A stretch of 64,000 nucleotides of DNA, from assembly GCA_023053685.1 (NCBI GenBank), contig JALIGW010000016.1, positions 15,662,973-15,726,972 of the forward strand, in the 5' to 3' direction. Below the pieces are notes generated by a model, which was not told the DNA's origin, searched no databases, and saw only the letters and a list, made by a program, of their open reading frames with translations. Made by a program: the position numbers and the translations under genes. Every line of letters starts with the position of its first letter. The first letter of the stretch is position 1. Origin of the DNA: Diadophis punctatus similis. Taxonomy: Eukaryota > Chordata > Lepidosauria > Squamata > Dipsadidae. Below are positions 41,885-53,930 of the stretch, piece by piece.

Positions 41885-42268
41885 GACTAAGGTAAAGATA
41901 AAGGTCGGGGACTAAGGTAAAGATAAAGGTTCCCCTTGTACATACATGCTAGTTGTTTCCGACTCTAGGGGGCGGTGCTCATCTCCGTTTCTAAGCCAAA
42001 GAGTCAACGCTATCTGATGACAATTCCGTGGTCATGTGGCATGACTAAACGGCAAAGACGCACGGAACGCTGTTACCTTTCCACCAAAGGTGGTCCCTAT
42101 TTTTCCACTTGCATTTTTTACATGCTTTCGAACTACTAGGTTGGCAGAAGCTGGGGCAAGTAACGGGAGCTCACTCAAGTTACGCGGCGCTAGGGATTCA
42201 AACCACCAAACTGCCAACCTTTCTGATCGACAAGCTCAGCATCTTAGCCGCTGACCCACCGCAGCCAA
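41885..42268 (-). mobile_element. Sauria-type SINE
   Basis: Contains CCGACTCTAGGGGGCGGTGC, GGTCATGTGGCATGACTAAA, GGAACGCTGTTACCTTTCC and the tRNA-like end (AGCCGCTGACCCACCGC). I recognise these from squamate Sauria/ACA-type SINEs mobilised by BovB. Confidence 0.75.
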
Positions 42269-42961
42269 GTCAAGGACTACCTGCAACTAAATAAACAAGT
42301 AATGAAACCTTTAGGATCAGAAGAACGAATTAGAGAGGAACGAAGTAATTAAGATATTAAGGCTGTTGCTTTTCCACTTGCTCACGGGTTTCCCAAAACA
42401 TGAGGTCAACCACTGGATTTAGAAACATCTTTCCCCCCAGATGTGTTGTATTATACCCCAATTTCTAATGAGCACACCTGCAGAGCACCAGGCTGGAGTA
42501 GACTGGACAAGACAGAATGATGGACAGGTTCTGTGTTTGGCTCAGCATGTTGTATGAACCCAACGGCGTTCATATGTTTTGTTCAGTGAACCTTACTCAA
42601 ACAAACTATGAGCGTGATGGATAACCCGACCATGGTGCCAGTTGGCAGGGCGCTGTTCTTCTGAAAAATTGTTCAAGTGATTAATGACGTTGACTACACG
42701 TGCCGTCATATATGTATGATATTAGCCCTACTACTTGAGACAGCGTAGTTTTCAGTAGCTTCAGGTTTTTTAAAAATAAATAAATAAATAAATCCAAAAA
42801 GAAAACGGGGTGAAAAAAGAGAGGTGTAACTTTAATTTATTGGGGAGTTTAGAAACTATTACTGCACTATTCTAAATTGTAATAATAGAGAATAATAGTT
42901 AACTGTCACTAATAAATGCTAGCGCTGTTGTTTTTTTTAGTATCCTCCTTATGGTCCCCAC
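42269..42961. other. no gene recognised
   Basis: Apparently unique sequence with one AAATA run near 42775. Confidence 0.5.
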
Positions 42962-43101
42962 TACCATGTTTCCCCAAAAATAAGACCCTGTCTTAGATTT
43001 TTTTTTTCTGAACCCTGAAATAAGCGCTTGGCCTTATTGCCAGGCACTCAAAAGCCCGATTGGGCTTATTGTCAGGGGATGTTTTATTTTGGGGGGGAAA
43101 G
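42962..43101. mobile_element. short MITE (TTTCCCCAAAAATAAGACC family)
   Basis: CATGTTTCCCCAAAAATAAG at left, AAGCGCTTGGCCTTATTGCC and CCGATTGGGCTTATTGTCAG inside, and an inverted TTATTTTGGGGG at right. A second copy lies inverted at 50.07 kb. Confidence 0.75.
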
Positions 43102-43176
43102 GGTAGATACCAATGGATGGATAGATAGACAGATGTGGAGGTAGGGGTAGATATAGAGATAGATATTAGGGAGATG

Positions 43177-43458
<282 letters not shown>

Positions 43459-43612
43459 AGATAATAGGTATTTACCCAATGAATAAACAAAGGTTGCAAT
43501 AATTTACAATGCCATGTTAATTCCCATCCTACAGGTTTCTATTTGCCAAGGACAAAAATTGAACTCTAAATGAGAAAGATGCCTCTATCCTTGAATGTTC
43601 CTAACATAACGC

Positions 43613-44121
43613 ATAGTCCTCGACTTACGACCACAATTGAGCCCAGACTTTCTGTTGCTAAGCAAGACAGTTACTGTAAGTGAGTTTTGCGCCATTTTAG
43701 GACCATTCTTGCCACAGCTGTTAAATTAGTAGCCCAGTTAAGTGACTCTGGCTTCCCCATTGACTTTGCGGGTCAGAAGTTCGCAAATGGTGATCACATG
43801 ACCCTGGGACACTGCAACCGTCATAAATACTTGCCAATCACCCGAATTTTGATCACGTGTCCACGGAGATGCTGCAACGGTCCTAAGAGTGGGAAAAGGT
43901 CCTAAGTGACTTTTTTCAGTGGTGTTGTAACTTGGAACAGTCACTAAACGAATGGTTTAAAGTCAGGGGTGTAAAACTCACGTCATCACGGCAGTGTCAC
44001 GTGATGTATCGGGACTTTTTTCCTCTTTGCTAAACCGGGCATGGGCGTGGCCAGCGCGTGATGCATCCGGTCCGTGGGCCGGGAGTTTGACAGTCCTGTT
44101 TTAAGTGAAGGGCCACTTGTA
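43613..44121. mobile_element. Tigger-like MITE with nested hAT MITE
   Basis: CATAGTCCTCGACTTACGACC at left; family interior to 43963. The right end is displaced beyond the nested element at 43964-44098. Confidence 0.8.
43964..44098. mobile_element. hAT-type MITE, short
   Basis: Starts CAGGGGTGTAAAACTCACG and ends GAGTTTGACAGTCCTG. Flanks TTTAAAGT and TTTTAAGT differ at one base. Related copy at 48760. Confidence 0.8.
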
Positions 44122-44138
44122 GATTCCAAATTCTAAGT

Positions 44139-44614
44139 CAGTGGTTCTCAACCTTCCTAATGCCGCGACCCTTTAATACAGTTCCTCATGTTGTGGTGAC
44201 CCCCAACCATAAAATAATAAAATTATTAGGAAACTCAGGGATGGGTTCTAACTTACCTCGCTGCTGGTTCGCTTCCTCCTGTGCTGCATGGCCGTGCCTC
44301 GTGGCTGCGCGTGCGCTTTGTGCGTGCACGCATGTGCAGTGCCGATTTTTTTAAAAAAAATTTCAACAAAAAAAGCCAAAAACAAGATGGCGACGCATGC
44401 GCAGTGCTGGAAATTCAGCTTCTGCGCATGCTCAGAAGTTCCCATGATACAGTCTATTTGCATGTGGATGGACCCACCTGGAGACGGATACAGGAGCGGT
44501 GTCTCGGTTCCTAAGACCATCAGAAATATGTGTTTTCCGATGGTCTTAGGTGACCCCTGTGAAAGGGTCGTTCGACCCCCAAAGGGGTCATGACCCACAG
44601 GTTGAGAACCACTG
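44139..44614. mobile_element. hAT-type MITE with perfect 8-bp duplication
   Basis: Ends CAGTGGTTCTCAACCTTCC and GGTTGAGAACCACTG. Both flanks are TTCTAAGT (44131-44138 and 44615-44622). A second MITE starting CAGGGATGGGTTCTAACTTA (44237 to about 44480) is nested inside. Confidence 0.9.
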
Positions 44615-45697
44615 TTCTAAGTCATCTGAAGGGGTTTATCGGAGAAGCATACATTTTAATGATCCAGCTACGCATCTCAAGATTTTAATAACGGGTGGAA
44701 AAAAACTAGTCTTGTTCTGCAATTATTTGCTCGATTTCGCTATGAAAAATTCCAGAGATAAATATTCTGTGCAAACTGTTTTTGTTTCTGTTCAACCCGC
44801 TAAAAATACCTCCATAAAAAAAAGCATGCAACTCAGGAAAAAAATACTGATTAAAAAAAGTCCTTGTTCTCATTTTTATAACTAGGAATAAATCAAAACG
44901 GATGTTCCAGTTTTATTACTTTGAAGTGTCACTTGCCTTGAAGTACTATGGTTTATGTTATGTTAAGTTTCTTCCCTTCCCCTTTTTGCTTCTGATATGG
45001 GGTGAGGGAGGAAAATAAACTCCCGCAGCTCCCCAGGGTTCCTTAAGAAGTAAAGGAAAACGAAGCTTTCCCTTTCGCGTTTCTTTAAGCCCCTCAAAAT
45101 AAATATCAAACTTACAAGGTTAACTAAGCAGCATTTGCCGAAGGCCATAAACCTTAAAAGCACAGAAGGATTGAGAGTGAAAAGGGTTTAGATAATGAGG
45201 TGTGTTGATGTCGGCTTGACTAAATTGGATTAATTGCTACATGGGGTTAAGACAATTTGTAGTTCCTCTTATTTTCCTTCTACTCTAGAACATTTGCTAT
45301 CTGGGTCAAAGGTTCAGTGGGAGCATGTGCACAAATTGCAACTTTGGGCATTTATTTCCAGTGCTGGCATTTCCCGCCCCTCCCCCCTTTCAAATGGCAT
45401 TCGTCTCGGAAGAGTGGCATACCGAGAAATCTCCCACAGGGTTTATCTTGCCGGTTGTGGCATGTACGACAGCGTGGCTCCAATACGGTTGGTCGTTAAT
45501 TCTTGCCCTAAAGCAGTAAACACTAATTGTGGTTTCCTTTTTCTTCCCTTTGACAAATCCTTCCAAGCTCGGAACCTTATAAGGTGCTTGTTAAAGCTGT
45601 GATAACATATAGAGACATCCAGATAACCGCAAAATGTTAGGAAATGAAATTTATCAGGGGCTCCACGCGTGCAGTTCCACGCAAACAGACATTACAA
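44615..45697. other. no gene recognised
   Basis: About 1.1 kb of apparently unique sequence. The 122-codon frame at 45234-45602 has no recognisable domain and no splice or promoter support. Confidence 0.5.
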
Positions 45698-46052
45698 CAG
45701 GGGTGGGTTCCTCCCGGTTCGGACCATATCGCCCGAACCTTTAGTGACCCGCTGGTGATGTAATTTTGGCGTCACGGATCCGGTTCTGTCTGTGCTGGTC
45801 TGTGCTCGCCGCCATCTTTTTTTCTGAATTTTCGGCCGATTTTTCTGTGTTCGGATGGCTTCACAGCGTTCTGTGCTTTGAAAAAAGCCCTCCCGCCCGC
45901 CCCCGGGTTAATACTGACCTTTATTTCTTCGCCCGAAGCACAGCTGATGAGCTCCTCAGCTGCGTTTCGGGCCAAATCCACCTTCTGAGCATGCGCGGAA
46001 GTGAAATCGCGTGAGGGGACGCGCGCACGCGTGAAATGTCGTGACACAAACC
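45698..46052. mobile_element. hAT-type MITE (GGTGGGTTCCTCCCGG family)
   Basis: Starts CAGGGGTGGGTTCCTCCCGG and shares AAGCACAGCTGATGAGCTCC and CATGCGCGGAAGTGAAATCG with the copy at 21.46 kb. The right end is decayed. Confidence 0.7.
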
Positions 46053-46080
46053 GGTGGCATGGGGGAGACCTAAGGTATTA

Positions 46081-46406
46081 ATGGTCTCCAATCACCCCGC
46101 CTGCAGGAAGAGCCATGTCTTAATGGCTTTTCAGAAGGCCAGCAAGGTGGGGATAATTCGGATCTCTGGGGGTAGTTGGTTCCAGAGAACAGGGCCCCCC
46201 ACAGAGAAGGCTCTCCCCCTAGGCCCCGCCAGCCGGCATTGTTTGGTTGACGGGACATGGAGGAGACCCTCTCTGTGGGATCTAACTGGTCGAAGGGAAG
46301 TGTGAGGTAGGATGCGGTCCCAGAGGTAACCTGGTCCCAAGCCATGTAGGGCTTTAAAGATGATGATCAACACCTTGAATTTGACTTTCTTTTCAAGCTT
46401 TTGCAT
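46081..46406 (-). pseudogene. LINE ORF2 C-terminal fragment (HGLGPGYL type)
   Basis: The minus strand encodes FKALHGLGPGYLWDRILP, then RSHREGLLHVPSTKQCRLAG, RGRAFSVGGPVLWNQLPPEI. This is a recurrent C-terminal block of squamate non-LTR retrotransposons (L2/CR1-like). About 90 residues remain. A related fragment flanks the hAT element at 54.8 kb. Confidence 0.7.
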
Positions 46407-47830
46407 TTAAACACACGGGAACATCAAGAGTTACTACCCGATTTCCTTTATCTGGTTGCAAATGTCCTCCAGAAAGCAGCAAAACTATAAAACTCGTGGA
46501 TGATGAATGGAACTGCCTTGGAAAAATAAAAATGGGAGCAATGAAATGTGCTCATTGGGTTTAAATGAATGAATGAATGAATGCCTTTGGCAACAGCGTT
46601 GAATTTTTCTACCTTTACCGAACCCACTGCATAAACGTGATGGCGGAGGAACGCTAAAACTGTCTCGCTTAGCAACAGAAATTTGGTCGTAAGTTGAGGA
46701 CTACCTCTACTGTGTATTTTTGCTCAGGTATTCAAGAAAGAGTGAGCAAGATAATCTTCCAAGGAAAACAGAAGAACAGGAACTATTCTTTTTACCTAGC
46801 ATGACATGAACTTACAGAATTGATAGCAGAGCAGATAGAAATTCCCCAGAAAGCTTTTCAAAAGAGAATTATTTAAACTGTGACTCTACTTGTGTCTTAA
46901 AACCTTGATGTTAATCAGATTTAAAAATCGAGTTTTTTGACAAGGCAAATAAAGAACAGGACTGGTGTTTAGTACTTATAAAATAATCCTTTTGTATAGA
47001 AGGCCATACATAATAGATGGTGGCTCTCCGGAATAAAAGAAGTTTTCCCACTCCTGTTGACATGGTAACTCAAAATGTCATTTCCTATCACTTCTTCTTT
47101 GTTAATAATGCGATGGGAGAAAGGCAATGTACAATATTCACCTTAATATTAAATTAAATTCAGATTAGGGAGAGAATGCATTGTACAATGTTCAGAAAAG
47201 AGTTAAATGCTTCAGAGCTTAGCTCCTAGTAAGGATAGAAGATTTATGCACAATGAATTTCCAATCACTGATCTTCACCAGCTGAGCTGTCACTCAAATT
47301 CTATGTATTTTGTATAGTTTTATCTCCCGGACTCCTTTCTTGTTGTGAACATATGCAAGTAAAAAGCACATTCTTCTATCTATGGCAACTTTGAAAATCA
47401 ACTATAAACTAAATATAGCCACGTACGGCATGAAGTAGGAATGTTTGCATTGAAGATTTGAGGTTATTCTCTGTTTTTGTTTTCCCTGCATTCTCTTACA
47501 TGTGGTGGGAAAGATTATTTTCTGAGGAGGAAATATAAAGTAGAGAATATGTTAGTTAAGATTCTGAGAATCATTCCGTGTTCCAAGTATCGCATTGCTA
47601 GATATATCGCACAGAAGTTGATTCAGCTGCTGCAAAACGATAAGGAAAATCTATGGAATTGGACACTACAAAATAGCCCGCTTCAAATTAGGCTTAAGCG
47701 GTTTTATTTTGCATTCTCACTGCTTTAAATCTCTGTGTATCTAACCACAAAGACATGATTTGGCAGAACATCTGAAAACATATGAAAAATGATACGTAGG
47801 CTAAAACATGTGTAAAAGGCTAAGTTCACA
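46407..47830. other. no gene recognised
   Basis: Mostly unique. 46640-46712 is a Tigger-like MITE end (TAAGTTGAGGACTACCTCTA) and GAAT repeats occur at 46568-46582. Confidence 0.5.
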
Positions 47831-48125
47831 GGCAAAAACATATGAAAAATGATTGCAGGAATTAGGCATGTTGAGTCTAATGAAGAAAAGAGCCAGGGGT
47901 GGCATGACAGTAGTGTTCCAATATCTAAGAGGCTGCCACCAAGAAGAGGGAGGTCAACCTATTCTTCAAAGCACCTGAAGGCAGGATGAGAAGCAATGGA
48001 TGGAGAGAAGCAACCTGGAATTAAGGAGAAACTTCCTGACCATGAGAACAATCAACCAATGGAACAGCTTGCCTTCCGAAGCTGTGGTGCCCCATCACTG
48101 GAGGCTTTTAAGAAGAGACTGGAAC

Positions 48126-48345
48126 CAGTGGTGTGTTCCTACCGGTGCGGTCCACTCTATAGCACTGGTAGCGGCCCGCTGGTGACGTCACAGTACCAGT
48201 GCGGTCGGTTGCCGGTGCCTGGGCGCCACCATTTTTTTTAAAAAAAATTTTTTTTTAATTTTTTTTTAAATTTTGCTAGACAGGACTTAAGGTGCAGGCT
48301 ACGCAAAGAGGTTTCAGAGACAGATATAGAGTGGCAGGAATAGCA
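48126..48345. mobile_element. hAT-type MITE fragment (GGTGTGTTCCTACCGG family)
   Basis: Starts CAGTGGTGTGTTCCTACCGG, includes GGTGACGTCACAGTACC and a long A/T homopolymer stretch (48230-48275). Right end not resolved. Confidence 0.55.
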
Positions 48346-48356
48346 TACATTGAGTG

Positions 48357-48601
48357 CAGTAGTGGATTCTAAATCCCGTTGCTACCGGTTTGTGTGCGCA
48401 CTCACATGCATGAGCAACTCTTCTGAGCATGCGCAGAAGCATCCCAGGTGGGTGGGTGGAGCCTCCTGCTACCGCCACTACCGGTTTATTTTATTTATTT
48501 ATTTATTTAAATAGATTTGTATGCCGCCCAGCTCCCAAAAGGGCAGCTAACAGCATATTATATTCACAGAACCGGGCCAAACTGGGAGCAACCCACTGCT
48601 G
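48357..48601. mobile_element. hAT-type MITE with perfect 8-bp duplication
   Basis: Starts CAGTAGTGGATTCTAAATCC and ends GCAACCCACTGCTG. ATTGAGTG flanks both sides. A LINE/SINE tail (AAATA, GCCGCCCAGCTCCC) is nested at about 48488-48565. Same family as 37065-37194. Confidence 0.85.
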
Positions 48602-48759
48602 ATTGAGTGGCACAACCAAGTAAAGTAGATGGCATTGTGTACAGGCAGATCTGGATTGTGTATGGACTAGACCACGGGTGTCAAGCCCATGGGCCGATTC
48701 CAGTCCACGAGGTGCTTAGATCTGTCACTGGACGGCCACTTGTCTGAAATGGTATAGGG

Positions 48760-48890
48760 CAGGGGTGTCAAACTCGCATTGTCACGGAGGCGTCACATGA
48801 CGTATTGCGACTTTTTCCCCCTTTGCTAAACTGGGCATGCGCGTGGCCAGCAAGGGATGCATCCCATGGGCCGCAAGTTTGACAGCCCTG
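48760..48890. mobile_element. hAT-type MITE with perfect 8-bp duplication
   Basis: Starts CAGGGGTGTCAAACTCGC and ends CAAGTTTGACAGCCCTG. GTATAGGG flanks both sides and belongs to the host CR1 sequence. Confidence 0.93.
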
Positions 48891-49002
48891 GTATAGGGTC
48901 TCCTCCTTGACTAGGATGTTGGACTGTAAGACCGCTAAGATCCCTTCCAAATCTGATGTTCTACGTTCTATGAATGTGATGGAAATTAAACCACTTTGTT
49001 TT

Positions 49003-49231
49003 TAGCAATAGCACTTAGACTTATATACCGCTTCATAGTGCTTTACAGCCCTCTCTAAGCGGTTTACAGAGTTCAGCATATTGCCCCCAACAATCTGGGT
49101 CCTCATTTTACCGACCTCAGAAGGATGGATGGCTGAGTCAACCTTGAGCCAGTGAGATTTGAACTGCTGAACTAGCAGTCAGCTGAAGTTGGTTGCAGTG
49201 CTGCTTTTAACCACTGCGCCACCTCGGCTCC
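49003..49231 (-). mobile_element. tRNA-derived squamate SINE
   Basis: Minus-strand copy from GAGCCGAGGTGGCGCAGTGG (right) to the CTATTGCTA tail (left). A separate decayed LINE/SINE tail (GGCCGCCCAGCTCACAAGC) follows at 49243-49330. Confidence 0.85.
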
Positions 49232-49450
49232 ATTTTCTCATTTTATTGGTGTTTATTTATTTAGCGAGATTATATGGCCGCCCAGCTCACAAGCAGTGAT
49301 TCTGCCTGGTACCAAATTAAACAACTATACCTATAAAAACAACCATAATAAAAAAATATTTAAAAAGCAGAAGGCACGAGAGAGGATGAATGTTAATCAC
49401 AATAAGGGAGTTACCTCAAAATCTCACCAGTCTGTTGACGTAATCACATC

Positions 49451-49934
49451 TTTTTTTTTTGTAGAATTTTTTTTATTTTCTCCACTTCATATACAGTTTA
49501 ATACACATGTACCTTAAAATATTACAATAAAAATACATATTTGTTCAATATAGTCAATATTATTATTCTTTTTATATAGTACTCTCTTCTAGGTACATGC
49601 TGCTATTTCCATCTTAACTCCAAAAAAAGAAAAAAAAAAGAAAAACCTAATTTCTAGTTTTGTCATCTGGGATATTCACCAGTTAATTTCAAATTTCCTT
49701 CCAAATTAACCGCTATTTGCTTTACTTTCCAAAATAGTTACTATCTTCTGCTTCTTAGTTTTAAGCCATATTGCTTCCTTCAATTCTTTAGTCTCTTTAT
49801 TCATCGCTTCTATATATTTTTTTCCTTTGCTCTATCAGAAAACTAAATGCCCAATTATTCTTTTAATTTCTCATATTAATCATCAACATTCTTACTAATT
49901 ATATCCACTCTATAATTTTTCAACTCTTAAAATA
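49451..49934 (-). mobile_element. L1-like retroinsertion with 14-bp target duplication
   Basis: The minus strand ends in a poly(A) (plus-strand T run at 49451-49460). GACGTAATCACATC occurs at 49437-49450 and 49935-49948. These are hallmarks of target-primed reverse transcription. The 484-bp body is AT-rich and non-coding, likely L1 3' UTR; the family is inferred. Confidence 0.8.
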
Positions 49935-50065
49935 GACGTAATCACATCTTGAGGGACTCCCAGTACGTTAGCAGGGATGGAGCTAACCTCACTTCTGGGG
50001 TGCAGAAGATTCCATAAGGTGGACACCACAGCAGAGAAAAGTCCACCTCCTGGTACCTTGTTTCC

Positions 50066-50191
50066 CCCCAAGAAAGACATCCCCTGATAATAAGCCCAAT
50101 CGGGCTTTTGAATGCATGGCAATAAGGCCAAGCGCTTATTTCAGGGTTCAAAAAATATAAGACAGGGTCTTATTTTCGGGGAAACACGGTA
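50066..50191. mobile_element. short MITE (TTTCCCCAAAAATAAGACC family)
   Basis: Inverted relative of 42962-43101: AAGCCCAATCGGGCTTTTG, AAGGCCAAGCGCTTATTTC and TCTTATTTTCGGGGAAACAC. Confidence 0.8.
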
Positions 50192-50359
50192 CTCGCTAAT
50201 AGCTCTCTAACAGGCAAGTATGCCTTCTCTGTGAGATCTGATGGAACGGACAGATATCATTATGAAGCTCATGAACCTATCCTAATGCACCATGTATGTT
50301 GAGTTATCTACCTTACACTGAATCCATTTCGTTCAGCACTCTCCCACCTTTCTGATTTT

Positions 50360-50655
50360 TCATTAAATGCCAAGATTCTTCAAAGCACCTGAGGGTAGGA
50401 CAAGAAGCAATGGGTGGAAACTAAACAAGGAGAGAAGCAACTTAGAACTAAGGAGAAATTTCCAGACAGTTAGAACAATTAATCAGTGGAACAGCTTGCC
50501 TCCAGAAGTTGTGAATGCTCCAACACTGGAAGTTTTTAAGAAGATGTTGGATAACCATTTGTCTGAAGTAGTGTAGGGTTTCCTGCCTAAGCAGGGGGTT
50601 GGACTAGAAGACCTCCAAGGTCCCTTCCAACTCTGTTATTATTATTATTATTAAG
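50360..50655 (+). mobile_element. CR1/L3-type LINE 3' end with ATT tail
   Basis: Encodes FKAPEGRTRSNGWKL and RRNFQTVRTINQWNSLPPEV, then the 3' end GGACTAGAAGACCTCCAAGG. The tail is TTATTATTA rather than ATTCT. Confidence 0.85.
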
Positions 50656-52196
50656 ATCATTGGAAGGGAATTATTCTAAGATTGTTTCAGCTAGCAGCTA
50701 AAGAAGCAGAGGAAGCTAGCAAGGTTGCATGACGTATGGAGAAAAATAAAGAGCATATTCCACCATCTTGAAATGATAATATGACACCCAAAATCCCAAT
50801 GACAGAAAATCTAAAACAATTTCTAAGCATGAAATCTTCTGAAGAACATAAAAAGCTTCTTTTGCTTTTCATAACTTCAAGGAAATCGGGCGGGGTGGTG
50901 GTGGTGGAGATTTTGGCATAAAATCGGCTGAATTCACATCATCTCTGGCAAAAGGATCATATCAAGACCAGGACTAGGAAGAGACTCCAGATGGCTTGAG
51001 TCCCTGAAGATCTACGTCCTGTCACAAATTAAGACCATTTTGGAAAAGGTGCAACGTAATACTTGGAATAGCATTCCAAAAATAACAGATATCTGGACTA
51101 CTGCCTCCTCGTAGTGACCAATTTCAATCCAATAAAGCATCCGGTCTTCACACAATGTTCCAAGAGTTTTTAGAAAGAAAAAGCTGGATTTCAAACTGAG
51201 ATGGCCTTGAAAAAGCCCAGAGGCTGCCAAACAGAAAAAAAAAAACATAAACCAAGTTTGAAGGGTACAAAAACAAGAATTAAAGGAAGAACATGGGAAA
51301 GGAAGACCTTTTACCAGGAGAAAATAGTACAAATGGATAAGTTAGGTATTTATATATTCTGTCTAATTATTCTGAACAACCATACAAAGTCCTTGGTCCT
51401 TTCTGAGCTTGGTTGTTTGCTTGCAGAGGATTCATTCCATAACTAGGTAACAAAATCAGTGCCACTGAGTATGGGGTTTGCTCCCTTATATACAGTAGCT
51501 TACCTGCCAGAATTTGTTTGTTTGTTTATTATTTATTTCTATAGCCTCCCATCTCTGACAAATGACTCTGGGTGGCAAACAGTCATAAAATTTGAGGAGG
51601 ATGTGGTTTTCTTCTTGGTAGTTCATTAGTGTATTTTTCTGATTGTTTGTCTGGTGTTAATCCTGGTTTATCTGAGTGTTAGCTACTGGAAAGGATGTGT
51701 TATGGTCTACTGTATTTTATTTCTTCTGAGCTTTTTTTAATTGTTTCTTTTGAATGATTTGTAAATGTGGTTTAATCCTAAGGGCTGATCTGTCATCTAT
51801 AACTTTCAATGTAAGGACACTATAACAGCCACAAAGGACGACAGACAGGAAGAAGATTAGTAGAGTGCATTCATGAACACCAACTACCAGTAAGAAAACA
51901 TTATAAAAACTCAACCTTACAACCCATGGACAGACTCGACCATAGTTTCAATTGGGGAATAACTGTGAGCATCCTAGACAAAGCTAAATTGAAAAATGCT
52001 AGGGGATTCCTAGAAGCCTGGCATTCAGACAATTATATTCCTTAGCATGCTGGCTAGGAATTCTGGGAGTTGAAGTCCACATATCTTCAAGTATTCTAAT
52101 TTCAAAATGGCAGCCGGAGCTGCACTGAATTTTCCTACATAGAACCCATGCCATCCAGGGGAAACCAAATGGCACAAAAAATATTTAATGCACTTA
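50656..52196. other. no gene recognised
   Basis: Mostly unique AT-rich DNA, with a decayed LINE/SINE tail near 51516-51590 (TTTGTTTGTTTATTATTTAT, CTCTGGGTGGCAAACAG) and a hairpin-MITE arm at 52050-52092. Confidence 0.5.
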
Positions 52197-52676
52197 CAGT
52201 ATTTTTCGAAGTGTAAGGCGCACCTTTTTCCTCCCTAAAAGAAGCTGAAAATTTGGGTGCGTTTATACTTTGAATGTAGCTTTTTCGAAGCTTTTTTCCC
52301 CAGCCCTAACGAGGTGCTGTCCGAAGAAGTTTTTTTCCAGCCCTAAGTCTTCGCAAGCTTGTTTTCATTCCTACTCCCTCTGAAAAAGTTTTTTTCAGCC
52401 CTAACGAGGTGCTAACGATCTTCCCGGCTTCCTATTCCCTCCGAAGAAGGTTTTTTCCAGCCCTAAGTCTTTGCAGGCTTGTTTTCATTCCTACTCCCTC
52501 TGAAAAAACTGTGCTTTTCAGCCCTAACCAGAGGATAAAATAATGTGCTGAAGCTGAACAGACTAAGGACGCTAGCCAGATGAATACCTGGTAGGTAGAT
52601 TTTTTCTCCTATTTTCCTCCCCCAAAACTAAGGTGCGTCTTATACTCCGGTGCGTCTTATACTCTGAAAAATACGG
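52197..52676. mobile_element. TA-flanked MITE (CCGTATTTTTCGG family)
   Basis: Left end CAGTATTTTTCGAAGTGTAA, right end CTCTGAAAAATACGG, TA on both sides. The right subterminal GGTGCGTCTTATACTCCG is doubled, as at 16.1 kb. Confidence 0.85.
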
Positions 52677-52923
52677 TATTTAAGGTTTTCCTTGGGCACA
52701 TAACTAGGTCCCACCCTCCTCATCAAAACAAATTGCCAGGCTAGAACTCCCAGCAGTCAACTTAGCCAAACCAAAGCAAAGTTTGATGGCGAGCTATGGT
52801 TTTCGAAGAAAAACATTTCTTGACAGAAAAGTACATCAACATTTGCATTAGTTAATAAAACATAACTTATGCCTGTCGTCCCAAAACAGTTGCAAAATAT
52901 AAAATGGCAAAACCAGACTACAT

Positions 52924-53318
52924 CTATTCCTCGACTTACAACCATTCATTTAGTGAGCTTTCAAAGTTATAATGGCGCTGAAAAAAAGTGACTTATGACC
53001 ATTTATCACACTTACGACCATTGCAGCATCCCCACAGTCACGTGATCAAAATCTGGATGCTTGACAACTGGTTCATATTTATGACCATTCCAGAGTCCCG
53101 GGATCACGTGATCACCTTTTGCGACCTTCTGACAAGCAAAGTCACTGGGGAAGCCAGATTCACTTAACAACTGCGTTACTAACTTAACAACTGAAGTCCA
53201 TCACTTAACAACTATAGCAGGAAAGATCATGAAATGGGGCAAAACTCACGAAACAACTACCTCGCTTAGCAACATAAATTTTGGGCCCAATTGCGGTCCT
53301 AGATTGAGGATTCACCTG
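52924..53318. mobile_element. Tigger-like MITE, near full length
   Basis: TATTCCTCGACTTACAACC to GATTGAGGATTCACCTG, with the full family interior. Confidence 0.8.
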
Positions 53319-53321
53319 TAT

Positions 53322-53930
53322 TATTTATTTATTTTATTTATTTATTTATTTTGTCAACACGTGTACAAGATAACAGGTATGATATAAACATAAACAAAAG
53401 TAAAGTATGTATAGGTGAATTTGGACAGTAGGACAGAAGGGCAGGGACGGTAGGCACGATGGTGCGCTTATGCACGCCCCTTACAGACCTCTTAGGAATG
53501 AGATGAGGTCAACTGTAGATAGTCTAAGGTTAAAGTTTTTGGGGTTTGGGGAAGAAACCACAGAGTCAGGTAGTGCATTCCAGGCATTGATTACTCTGTT
53601 GCTGAAGTCATATTTTCTGCAGTCGAGTTTCGAGCGGTTTACATTGAGTTTGAATCTATTGTGTGCTCGTGTATTGTTGCGGTTGAAGCTGAAGTATTCA
53701 TTGACAGGTAGGACATTGTGGCAGATGACTTTATGAACTACATTTAGATCAGATCGAAGGCGACGTTGCTCTAAGTTGTCTAAGTCCAAAATTTCAAGTC
53801 TAGTGGAATAAGGAATTCTGTTACGAGCATAGGAGTGGAGGACTCTTCTTGTGAAGTATTTCTGGACTCTCTCAATTGTATTAATGTCCAATATGCAGTG
53901 CGGGTTCCAGACAGGTGAGCTTTATTTGAG
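53322..53930 (-). pseudogene. LINE ORF2 C-terminus with 3' UTR and (AAATA)n tail
   Basis: The minus strand encodes about 136 residues: IERVQKYFTRRVL, YSTRLEILDLDNLEQRRLRS, LDCRKYDFSNRVINAWNALP and a C-terminal STVDLISFLRGL. The pattern (IE-VQ--FTRR ... L--RR---DL ... F--RV---WN-LP) is the common C-terminal region of CR1/L2/Rex/Jockey-like LINEs. It then runs through the GGGACGGTAGGCACG 3' UTR to an AAATA tail at 53322-53355. It is 5'-truncated. Confidence 0.8.

Larger units (their letters stand above)
47831..48975 (+). mobile_element. CR1/L3-type LINE 3' end, split by insertions
   Basis: 47831-48125 and about 48725-48975 are two parts of one copy. AAGAGACTGGA at the first break resumes as CACTGGACGGCCACTTGTC. 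The 3' end GGACTGTAAGACCGCTAAG and TTCTACGTTCTA is decayed. Between them lie two MITEs; a third sits in the 3' part. Confidence 0.75.
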
